Positions 1-5,724 of a DNA stretch of 8,585 bases are shown here, one piece after another. The notes below the pieces were generated by a model. That model was given only the letters and a program-made list of their open reading frames with translations. It did not search any database and was not told the origin of the DNA. The position numbers and the translations under genes were made by a program. Every line of letters begins with the position of its first letter. Position 1 is the stretch's first letter. Origin of the DNA: Acidobacteriota bacterium (GTDB lineage Bacteria; Acidobacteriota; Thermoanaerobaculia; Thermoanaerobaculales; Sulfomarinibacteraceae); NCBI GenBank assembly GCA_030637805.1, contig DAOWFV010000209.1:1-8585 (forward strand). The letters run 5' to 3'.

Positions 1-125
1 AAGACCCCGAGATTGGTGATCAACCGGTTCTGGCCGACAAATTCCTCGAGACGCCGCGGGCGGAGGGTCTCCTCGAACGGCCCCTCACCGGCTTTGGCTT
101 CTCCGGTCAAGATCTCGTCGCTCAT
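1..125 (-). CDS. ruvB: RuvB, Holliday junction branch-migration ATPase, N-terminal fragment
   Basis: Only the first 41 codons are present; the gene continues off the left edge. The minus strand reads from ATG at 125 and gives an acidic, variable leader followed by LRPRRLEEFVGQ at residues 21-32. This is the hallmark start of RuvB, just before its AAA+ domain. In the family, RuvB forms hexameric rings that pump DNA through a RuvA-bound Holliday junction. The Walker A and B motifs lie outside the window and cannot be checked. No good Shine-Dalgarno sequence is visible; the bases before ATG are pyrimidine-rich (TCTCCCC). It is separated from ruvA, on the same strand, by about 400 bases of repeat-rich non-coding DNA, so it may have its own promoter. 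The family call is firm despite the short length because the motif is distinctive. Confidence 0.9.
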   Translation of the reverse strand, partial: MSDEILTGEAKAGEGPFEETLRPRRLEEFVGQNRLITNLGV

Positions 126-150
126 GGGGAGACTTTAACCTAACCCCGCA

Positions 151-175
151 GAGCCGGAATAAAAAATTCCGTCTC
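151..175. promoter_or_regulatory. Dyad with A-rich centre upstream of ruvB
   Basis: CGGAAT (155-160) and ATTCCG (166-171) form a perfect 6-base inverted repeat around AAAAA. After one mismatch it extends by three more pairs (GAG 151-153 with CTC 173-175). It sits about 30 bases before the ruvB ATG. It could be an operator (ruvAB is SOS-controlled in many bacteria) or a small RNA hairpin. It does not match the LexA boxes I know. It is not a standard terminator, because the T/A run is in the loop and not after the stem. Function is inferred from symmetry and position only. Confidence 0.35.
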
Positions 176-183
176 CGCCGGGA

Positions 184-342
184 GCTAGCCGTCAGCTCTT
201 AGGTCTCAGGCGTCAGGTCTCAGGTCTCAGGTCTCATTTTTCACGGATGTGCCCGGCAGCCTGCAACCTGTGTGACCTGCGACCTGGTACCTGCGACCCG
301 GGACATGGCTAATTGCTGACAGCTAACGGCTAAGCGCTCTTT
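184..342. repeat. Mirrored mosaic of heptanucleotide repeats in the ruvA-ruvB spacer
   Basis: The left half keeps a 7-base register from 184 to 239. GCTAGCC and GTCAGCT come first, then CTTAGGT, CTCAGGC, GTCAGGT and CTCAGGT copies; equivalently GGTCTCA is repeated at 202-236 with one variant unit. The right half has ACCTG-type units (260-303, one step of 9) followed by GCTAATT, GCTGACA, GCTAACG and GCTAAGC (308-335). Read on the opposite strand, the right half has the same unit types in the same order as the left half: AGC-type units outside, CAGGTC-type units inside. The whole is therefore an imperfect inverted repeat with a short centre near 237-257. No reading frame here looks real. It resembles, in style only, the short tandem heptamer repeats described in heterocystous cyanobacteria. 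Confidence 0.8.
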
Positions 343-345
343 GCG

Positions 346-531
346 GCTAGCCTGCCTATCTCACCGGGTTCCGTCGCGAGGGCGGCGAGGCGCCGTGCAC
401 AGTGGTGTTTTCAACCCGAGGGGCGCGGAGGCGTACTCGACGGTACGTCGAGCACACCGAGGTGAGAAAACGACGCTGGGTGTGGCGCATCGCCGTCCGC
501 AGCAGGAAGCTGGTGAGATATGCAGGCTAGC
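346..531. repeat. 186-base imperfect palindrome with 20-base terminal inverted repeats (MITE-like)
   Basis: The ends match as inverted repeats at 19 of 20 bases: GCTAGCCTGCCTATCTCACC at 346-365 against the reverse complement of 512-531. The similarity continues inward at about two thirds identity by hand alignment (one small gap), including a shared GCGCC block and a shared GTTTTC block. The two arms meet at a small hairpin, CTCGAC (436-441) and GTCGAG (447-452). There is no room for a transposase. This is the form expected of a miniature inverted-repeat element or a large palindromic intergenic repeat; as RNA it would fold into one long hairpin. Its right end overlaps the last codons of ruvA and contains the ruvA stop (527-529). 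No clear target-site duplication is seen. Mobility is inferred and would need further genomic copies. Confidence 0.75.
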
Positions 532-1093
532 GGGTCAGCTTCTGAAGCGCCATCCGCAGGACCTCACCGAGGTCACTTTCCTCGACCTCGGACCAGACCC
601 CGTTCACCGCCCGCTGTGCGTCACGCTGGGAGTAGCCCAGGTTGACCAAGGCCGAGACCGCATCTCCGCGCCGGTTGTCGCCCCCCGAACCGGCAACGGC
701 GAGGCGATCCTTGAGCTCGAGGAGGATCCGCTCCGCCGTCTTGCGGCCCACTCCCGGGCTTCGCTGTAGACGCGCCAAGTCTCCGGCCTCCACGGTCTGC
801 GCCAGCTCGGTCGCGGTCATGGCCGAGAGCACGCCCAGAGCGGTCCGCGGCCCGATCCCCGCCACCGCGATGAGCTTCTCGAAGGCCTCGAGCTCCTCGC
901 GATCCGGAAATCCGAAGAGAACGATCGCATCGCTACGGACCTGGGTATGGATCCACAAGGCGCTGGACTCATGCCCGGCCAGGTCTTGGTGGGCGCGCAG
1001 GGTCGTTGAGACCAGATAACCGACACCGCCAGCCTCGATCAGCACCATACCCGGGTCCACCCGGTGGAGGCGGCCCTCGAGGCGGCCGATCAT
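527..1093 (-). CDS. ruvA: RuvA, Holliday junction-binding subunit
   Basis: The 188-residue protein has the normal RuvA length and layout. An N-terminal OB-fold begins MIGRLEGRL and spans about residues 1-63. A double helix-hairpin-helix domain follows, with hairpins at about 71-90 (GIGPRTALGVLS) and 106-126 (SPGVGRKTAERILLEL). A linker of about 15 residues leads to the C-terminal RuvB-contacting domain (143-188, ALVNLGYSQRDAQRAV). RuvA tetramers bind four-way junctions and load RuvB. The ATG overlaps the stop of the upstream ppiD-like gene (ATGA). No Shine-Dalgarno sequence is visible before it, so translation probably depends on coupling to that gene. The stop TAG (527-529) lies inside the terminal repeat of the adjoining palindrome, which supplies the final Arg codon and the stop. 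The protein still ends at the usual place, so it looks intact. Confidence 0.96.
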   Translation of the reverse strand: MIGRLEGRLHRVDPGMVLIEAGGVGYLVSTTLRAHQDLAGHESSALWIHTQVRSDAIVLFGFPDREELEAFEKLIAVAGIGPRTALGVLSAMTATELAQTVEAGDLARLQRSPGVGRKTAERILLELKDRLAVAGSGGDNRRGDAVSALVNLGYSQRDAQRAVNGVWSEVEESDLGEVLRMALQKLTR

Positions 1094-3045
1094 GAGCTTG
1101 TTGGGGCGAAGCGCTGCAGGAGCTCGTTGTCGACCGTGACCACCGTTTCGCGGCGACGTTCGTTGAGAATCGAGCGCAATAGCTGGTTCGACCGCTCCGC
1201 GGTGAGCCGGTAGCGCGCGGTGTCGAGTTCGCGGGCGAGCTCCTCGGCGCCGACCAGGGTGAGACCCTGGACCTTTGCCACGACCACCCCGCGCGAACCC
1301 GCCGAGATCGGCTCGAGGACCTCGCCCTCGCTGGACTCGAAGACTCCTTCCTCGAGAGCCGGGATCACGCCGATGGCGCCGACAGGGGCGCCTCGACGGT
1401 GGTCGCGAGCTTCGGTGACGGTGGAGCCGTACTCTTCGGCAAGGGCGGCGATGTCCTCGCCCTGCCGCCAGCGATCAGCCAGGAGTCGACCCTGCTCGGC
1501 GGTGATCTCCAACGCCTTGTCGCGACGCAGCAGCTGCTCCACCTGTGTGCGCACGTCGTCGAACGGGGCCACACCCTCGGGCTTGATCTCGTCGAGCTGC
1601 CACACGATCCAGCCCCGCGGCACCGCCACGGGCCCACGGATGTCGCCGACCTCCGCTGCAAAGGCCTCTTCGGCGATCTGTGAACCCTCTCCGAGGCCGG
1701 GTATCACCTCCTCGGCAGCAAAAGGCGGGCTCTGATTGAGGACGACGGCCTCATCCTCATCGGCGATGGCTTGCCACGCTTCCTGGCCCTCCGTTTGCTC
1801 TGATTTCAGTCGATTGGCCAGTGCTGTGGCGCGAACCTCGGCCTCGGCCGAGGCGCGGCCCTCCGTGACCCGGAAGCGAATCTGCTCCTCGACCTCCTCG
1901 AACGGCCGCTGGTGCTCCGGACGGAAGCCCTCGATGCGGATGATGTGGTAACCAAACTGGCTCTTGATCGGCCCGACGAGGTCCCCGGGCTTGGCGGAGA
2001 AAACCGCTTCCTCGAACTCCGGAACCATCCGTCCACGCGCGAACCACCCGAGATCGCCGCCGTTGTCCTTGGACCCCGGGTCCTCGGAGTGCTTGGCAGC
2101 CAGTTCGGCGAAGTCGGCACCAGTACTCGCCATCTGTGCCACCGCGTCGGCCCGGAGCTTTGTGGCGGCCTCCTGTTCGCCGGAGGCATCGGGGGCGAGC
2201 CGGATGAGGATGTGGCGGGCGTTCGCCTGCTCGCCCTCCAGAAACTCCTCCTGGTGCTCCTCGTAGAAGGCCCTGAGATCGTCCTCCTCCACCGGAAGTA
2301 AGCGGCGCAGCTTGGATGTCTCGACCAACTGATAACGGATCACCCGCTGTTCATCGCGATGGTAGTCCTCTGCGGTCAGGTCGTAAGCGGCCCGGGCCTC
2401 CTCCTCGGAGACGGTTACGTCGCTTAGATGGTTCTCGTAGCGGAGCTGGACGGCATCGAAGTCGGCGACCTCCCGCTGCTGGCGGAACGCCTGCTCGGCC
2501 TCTTCGTCGCTCACCCAGACGCCACGTTCAAGCAGCCCGTTGAGCTTGCCGATGATCAGATCGTCGGTATAACGCCGCTCGAACTCCTGAGGGCTCATCC
2601 GGAAGTAAGCGCGGATGATCCGCTGATAGGTCTCGGCTCCCAGGAACTCCCCGTTCTCGTCGGTGAAGGTCGGGTTTTTCAGGATCGCTTCCCGCAGCTC
2701 CTCGTCGGTGACCCGGATCCCCACGCGTTTCGCTTCCTCGAGTTGGAGTTCTCGGTCGATGAAGTAGCTCGCCGTCTGGCCGGCGAGATCAACCTGCGAT
2801 CGCAGCTCGTTCCACCGTTCCCCGTAGAGTTGGGAGAATCGCTGGTTAAGGCGTTGCATTTCAGAGAGGAACTCCTCCTCGGAAACCGAGCGGTCGCCGA
2901 CGCGGACCGCCGCCCCACCTCCGCCGGGCCCTCCGGCACGGCCGGCGCCCCAGTCCACGAAGACCAGAAGCACGAAAACGGCTACCACACCCCAGAGGAT
3001 GAACTTGAGGTGTCGCAGATTGTCGCGTAACCACTTGAGAGCCAT
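1090..3045 (-). CDS. ppiD: PpiD-like membrane-anchored parvulin chaperone (SurA-N/PPIC domains)
   Basis: This 651-residue protein has the PpiD architecture. It has a short cytoplasmic end, one membrane helix (about 15-31) and a glycine-rich linker. A SurA-N-like helical region follows (about 45-270, with the ID-REL-LEEAKRVGI type segment near 96-110). A parvulin domain lies at about 273-375, with ARHIL (H278), GGDLGWF and FGYHII (H367). Such proteins sit in the inner membrane facing the periplasm and help newly secreted proteins fold. Two further parvulin-like C-terminal halves occur near 449-489 and 559-596 and lack the second histidine. I chose ATG at 3045 because GGAGGA lies 5 bases upstream and the membrane helix then follows directly; the frame is open further upstream but that extension looks non-coding. 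It overlaps ruvA by ATGA and is transcribed divergently from the FecR-like gene. Symbol by architecture; orthology to E. coli ppiD is not proven. Confidence 0.88.
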   Translation of the reverse strand: MALKWLRDNLRHLKFILWGVVAVFVLLVFVDWGAGRAGGPGGGGAAVRVGDRSVSEEEFLSEMQRLNQRFSQLYGERWNELRSQVDLAGQTASYFIDRELQLEEAKRVGIRVTDEELREAILKNPTFTDENGEFLGAETYQRIIRAYFRMSPQEFERRYTDDLIIGKLNGLLERGVWVSDEEAEQAFRQQREVADFDAVQLRYENHLSDVTVSEEEARAAYDLTAEDYHRDEQRVIRYQLVETSKLRRLLPVEEDDLRAFYEEHQEEFLEGEQANARHILIRLAPDASGEQEAATKLRADAVAQMASTGADFAELAAKHSEDPGSKDNGGDLGWFARGRMVPEFEEAVFSAKPGDLVGPIKSQFGYHIIRIEGFRPEHQRPFEEVEEQIRFRVTEGRASAEAEVRATALANRLKSEQTEGQEAWQAIADEDEAVVLNQSPPFAAEEVIPGLGEGSQIAEEAFAAEVGDIRGPVAVPRGWIVWQLDEIKPEGVAPFDDVRTQVEQLLRRDKALEITAEQGRLLADRWRQGEDIAALAEEYGSTVTEARDHRRGAPVGAIGVIPALEEGVFESSEGEVLEPISAGSRGVVVAKVQGLTLVGAEELARELDTARYRLTAERSNQLLRSILNERRRETVVTVDNELLQRFAPTSS

Positions 3046-3050
3046 CTTTG

Positions 3051-3056
3051 TCCTCC
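3051..3056 (-). promoter_or_regulatory. Ribosome-binding site of the ppiD-like gene
   Basis: The minus strand reads GGAGGA, 5 bases before ATG at 3045. It is the strongest Shine-Dalgarno match in the area and decides the start within a frame that stays open for a further 219 bases upstream. Confidence 0.8.
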
Positions 3057-3081
3057 GCCCAATTCGATATCGGGACAGCGA

Positions 3082-3110
3082 AGTGTACCGGACTGTCGAT
3101 GGGGGCGCAA
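3082..3110 (-). promoter_or_regulatory. Possible sigma70-type promoter for ppiD-ruvA
   Basis: On the minus strand TTGCGC (3110-3105) is followed, after exactly 17 bases, by TACACT (3087-3082), which matches the -10 consensus at 4 of 6 positions. Transcription would begin roughly 30 bases before the ATG at 3045, leaving room for the GGAGGA site. The -35 match is only TTG plus chance, so this is a reasonable but unproven candidate. Confidence 0.45.
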
Positions 3111-3127
3111 CCGTGTGACGACCGTCC

Positions 3128-3156
3128 TTGCTGCTTGAATTCGGGCATGTTACGGT
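3128..3156 (+). promoter_or_regulatory. Weak candidate promoter for the FecR-like/mre cluster
   Basis: TTGCTG (3128-3133) and TACGGT (3151-3156) are spaced by 17 bases, with TG one base before the -10 (3148-3149) as in extended -10 promoters. Both hexamers match consensus poorly (3 of 6 each). It is listed because a promoter is needed in this divergent gap of about 130 bases. The implied leader would be very short if translation starts at 3179. Confidence 0.25.
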
Positions 3157-3163
3157 GAGGTTT

Positions 3164-3169
3164 GGAGGT
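3164..3169 (+). promoter_or_regulatory. Ribosome-binding site deciding the FecR-like gene start
   Basis: GGAGGT lies 9 bases before GTG at 3179. The alternatives, a TTG at 3128 and an ATG at 3239, lack a comparable site at a workable distance. Confidence 0.55.
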
Positions 3170-3178
3170 GCGGCCAAG

Positions 3179-4600
3179 GTGGCACGAAGCTTCGAGCTGG
3201 ATTGGGTTCTCATCCGAACGAACACGATCAAGAAGGTGATGGTAATCGCCGTCGTTGGGCTCATCGCAGCAGCCCTCGTCTTTTTCGCCTACAGCCGTTT
3301 CGATCTCTCCCCGGAGGCGCGGGCCCGCCAGGCAATCGAGCGAGCCGATGTCGCTTACCAGGAGGCGGCGGCACAGCCCCTCCCACCGCGGTGGCGCGGC
3401 GAGCTGCTGCAGGCCGCCGAGCAACTCAACCACGCCCGTTCGGCCTATGCCGAGGAGAGCTGGGAAAACGCGGAAGGCCTGGCGGATAGCGCCCGCAGCC
3501 GTTTCGCGGCGCTTGCCGGCGCTGGCAGCCATGAGCTGGTGGGTGCGGGGCAATTCTTCAGCATCGAGGGCCGCGTTCAGCTGCAGCGTGCCGGGCAGAC
3601 GCAGTGGGAGACCGCTCATCAGCGGATGCCGGTGTTCAATGGTGATTTCGTTCGCACGGCACGTGACGGCAGCGCCGAGATCCTCTTCGCCGACGGCAGT
3701 CTCTATCGCATCGCCCCGAACTCCCTGCTCGAGATCCACCATCAGAAGTCGCAAGCATCGCCGGGAACGGTGAAGATGGTAGTCGGTCGCATCAACGTCT
3801 ACACCTCGGGAACATCATCGACGGTGACCACGGACACCGTCTCCACCGAGATCGAGAGCGACAGCCGGGTCGCCCTCGACGTCGACCCCGATGACCAGGC
3901 AACTACCGTCGCGGCGTATCAGGGCGGCGCCCGGTTGAGAAACCTGCAGGGAGTCGAGGTTCTGGTTTCGGAACGCGAGCAGGTTGCGGCCGCCGCCAAC
4001 GGCACCTTCTCGGAAAAACGCGCTATTCCGGCGCCGCCGGTTCCGGTGCAGCCGCGGAACAACGCCGGCTTTGATATCAGCCGGCGGCCGACGATCGAGC
4101 TGATTTGGCGGGGGCGACCAGCCGGTGGGCAGGTCCATCTCCAGGTCAGTCGGTCAAAACGCTTCGTTGCAGATGAGCTCGATGTCGACGCTCCCTCTTT
4201 GGCAAAGGACGCAGCCCGCCTGCAGGCGATCGCACCGGGGACCTACTTCTGGCGGGTAGCTGCACTCGGCAAGGACCGGGTCGAGTCCGAGTGGAGCCCG
4301 GTCCGTCGTTTCCGGGTCTTCGCCTCATCGCCGGGGCAGTTCCTCGAGGATCAGGTGCCCCCCGAGCTCGAAATCAGTCCACCGCAGCAGCTTGGGCATA
4401 TGTTCATCCTCGAAGGATTCACCGAGGTCGGGACCACCGTCACCGTTAACGGCGAGGAAGTCGAGCTCGACTCCGACGGCCACTTCCGCAAGGCGGTGGA
4501 GGTCTTCGAGGAGGGGTGGACCGATCTCGTGGTTGTTGCCATCGATCCTTCGGGCAATCGGACCGAGCGCCGTGAACGCGTGTTCGTGGAGGTCTATTGA
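3179..4600 (+). CDS. Membrane-anchored FecR-domain protein with Ig/FN3-like C-terminal domains
   Basis: With a GTG start at 3179 the protein has 473 residues. IKK precedes one membrane helix (about 20-38), so the rest should face the periplasm. Next comes a helical, Ala/Glu-rich region (45-113) that recalls small periplasmic helical-repeat domains. A FecR-type beta domain spans about 125-210, with NGDFVRTARDGSAEILFADG and the later VKMVVGRINVYT. A fibronectin-III-like segment (about 303-381, YFWRVAALGKDRVESEWSPV) and a final Ig-like domain (about 395-473, of the type found in glucodextranase-B-like proteins) follow. FecR itself passes on ferric-citrate signals, but no sigma factor or TonB receptor is present, so that role is not supported. 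The stop overlaps the mreB start (TGATG) and the gene carries the mreB ribosome-binding site, which suggests coupled expression. A wall-associated scaffold or sensor is plausible but unproven. Domain calls are from pattern reading; the start is moderately sure. Confidence 0.8.
   Translation: MARSFELDWVLIRTNTIKKVMVIAVVGLIAAALVFFAYSRFDLSPEARARQAIERADVAYQEAAAQPLPPRWRGELLQAAEQLNHARSAYAEESWENAEGLADSARSRFAALAGAGSHELVGAGQFFSIEGRVQLQRAGQTQWETAHQRMPVFNGDFVRTARDGSAEILFADGSLYRIAPNSLLEIHHQKSQASPGTVKMVVGRINVYTSGTSSTVTTDTVSTEIESDSRVALDVDPDDQATTVAAYQGGARLRNLQGVEVLVSEREQVAAAANGTFSEKRAIPAPPVPVQPRNNAGFDISRRPTIELIWRGRPAGGQVHLQVSRSKRFVADELDVDAPSLAKDAARLQAIAPGTYFWRVAALGKDRVESEWSPVRRFRVFASSPGQFLEDQVPPELEISPPQQLGHMFILEGFTEVGTTVTVNGEEVELDSDGHFRKAVEVFEEGWTDLVVVAIDPSGNRTERRERVFVEVY
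4588..4593 (+). promoter_or_regulatory. Strong mreB ribosome-binding site inside the FecR-like gene
   Basis: GGAGGT lies 6 bases before the mreB ATG at 4600, within the last codons of the upstream gene. It selects ATG 4600 over the in-frame TTG at 4597. Confidence 0.85.
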
Positions 4601-5625
4601 TGCATTTTTCCAGCCTTCTGGGGCTGTTTTCCTCGGATCTTGCCATTGACCTCGGAACCGCGAACACATTGGTCTACGTGCGCGGGCGGGGAATCGCCGT
4701 GGTCGAACCCTCGATCGTCGCGGTCAACCGCATCACCAATCGGGTCGAGGCGGTGGGTGCCAGGGCCAAGGAAATGCTGGGCAAGACGCCGAGCAACATC
4801 GTGGCCATCCGGCCGATGAAGGACGGCGTGATCGCCGACTTCGAGGTCACCGAAAAAATGCTCGAGCACTTCATCCGCAAGGCTCATGGGCGGTCGTTCC
4901 TGGTACGCCCTCGGATCATTATTTCGGTTCCCTCCGAGATCACCCAGGTCGAGAAACGGGCAGTGAAGGACACCGCGCTGAAGGCGGGCGCGAGCGAGGT
5001 CTATTTGATCGAGCAGGCGACGGCGGCAGCGATCGGCGCCGGTCTTCCCATCACCGAGCCTTCGGGAAACATGATCGTCGACGTCGGCGGGGGCACTTCG
5101 GACGTCGCCGTGATCTCCCTCGCCGGCGTTGTCTACTCGCGCTCGGTGCGGGTTGCAGGAAACGAGATGGACGACGCGATCATCCATTATCTGAAGAAGA
5201 AGTACAACCTCCTCCTCGGCGAGCGGACCGCCGAGCAGATCAAGATGGAGATCGGCTCCGCCTATCCCCTCGACGAACCGCTGAGCATGGAGGTCAAGGG
5301 CCGCGATCTGGTGGAGGGTGTGCCCAAGAATTTGACCATCACCGACGAGGAGATTCGCGAGGCCCTGACCGAGATCGTTTCCACCATCGTCGATGCCGTG
5401 CGCAACGCGCTCGAACAGACACCGCCCGAGCTTTCGGCGGACATCATCGACAAGGGCATAATCCTCGCCGGGGGCGGGTCCCTGCTCAAGAACCTCGACA
5501 AACGCCTTCGCGAGGAGACCGGTCTTCCCGTGGCCCACTGCGAGGAGCCGGGATCGGCGGTGGTCCGCGGCACCGGTATGATGCTCACCGATATCGATCT
5601 GCTGCGAAAGATCGCCATCCCCTGA
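4600..5625 (+). CDS. mreB: MreB, actin-like rod-shape protein
   Basis: The 341-residue protein is a full-length MreB with all nucleotide-binding signatures. Phosphate loop 1 is DLGTANT (17-23), the connecting region carries YLIEQATAAAIGAGLP (135-150), phosphate loop 2 is IVDVGGGTSDVAV (159-171), and the adenosine motif is ILAGGGSLL (288-296). The N-terminal stretch MHFSSLLGLFSSDLAIDLG fits a short membrane-contacting segment. MreB polymerises under the inner membrane and positions the elongation machinery. It starts at the TGATG overlap with the FecR-like gene behind a strong GGAGGT site. mreC follows on the same strand after 99 bases. All active-site motifs look intact. This is one of the surest calls in the window. 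Confidence 0.98.
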   Translation: MHFSSLLGLFSSDLAIDLGTANTLVYVRGRGIAVVEPSIVAVNRITNRVEAVGARAKEMLGKTPSNIVAIRPMKDGVIADFEVTEKMLEHFIRKAHGRSFLVRPRIIISVPSEITQVEKRAVKDTALKAGASEVYLIEQATAAAIGAGLPITEPSGNMIVDVGGGTSDVAVISLAGVVYSRSVRVAGNEMDDAIIHYLKKKYNLLLGERTAEQIKMEIGSAYPLDEPLSMEVKGRDLVEGVPKNLTITDEEIREALTEIVSTIVDAVRNALEQTPPELSADIIDKGIILAGGGSLLKNLDKRLREETGLPVAHCEEPGSAVVRGTGMMLTDIDLLRKIAIP

Positions 5626-5638
5626 ATTTTTTCCCGGC

Positions 5639-5663
5639 CCACCATCGGGTTATGATGGCGTGG
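5639..5663 (+). promoter_or_regulatory. Hairpin and possible -10 element in the mreB-mreC gap
   Basis: CCACCATC (5639-5646) can pair with GATGGCGTGG (5654-5663), allowing one bulged base, with a 7-base loop. TATGAT at 5651-5656 matches the -10 consensus at 5 of 6, which stands out in such GC-rich DNA. A T-rich run (5627-5632) lies close to the -35 position but matches it poorly. The site may drive mreCD-mrdA separately from mreB, or attenuate read-through. There is no T-run after the stem, so it is not a classical terminator. Confidence 0.35.
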
Positions 5664-5724
5664 TGGCGAACCCCAAACACGAGCCGTGCGGGCGGACTGC
5701 GCTTGCGCCTATTGGTGAGCGCTC

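Noticed and set aside
202..303. CRISPR array
   Set aside because: Repeat units are only 7 bases, contiguous and without spacers, and no cas genes are nearby.
346..531. tRNA or known structured RNA
   Set aside because: There is no cloverleaf, anticodon arm or CCA-like end. The long-arm symmetry fits a palindromic repeat better, and I cannot match it to a known RNA family by eye.
341..769. Plus-strand frame covering the palindrome and the 3' part of ruvA
   Set aside because: It begins inside non-coding repeat DNA and continues as the reverse of ruvA, with no protein-like pattern.
3046..3264. N-terminal extension of the PpiD-like protein by 73 residues
   Set aside because: The frame is open, but it would run through the divergent promoter region and place a long unstructured tail before the membrane helix. 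The GGAGGA site points clearly to ATG 3045.
2861..3754. Minus-strand frame spanning the ppiD/FecR-like gene boundary
   Set aside because: It overlaps the start of two better-supported divergent genes, crosses their promoter region and gives no recognisable domain.
3179..4600. Iron-citrate anti-sigma regulator (true FecR)
   Set aside because: The FecR domain is not preceded by an anti-sigma N-terminal domain, and no ECF sigma factor or TonB-dependent receptor gene is in the window.
4594..5538. Long minus-strand frame opposite mreB
   Set aside because: It is an antisense shadow of a highly conserved mreB. It has no ribosome-binding site and its composition follows from the codons on the other strand.
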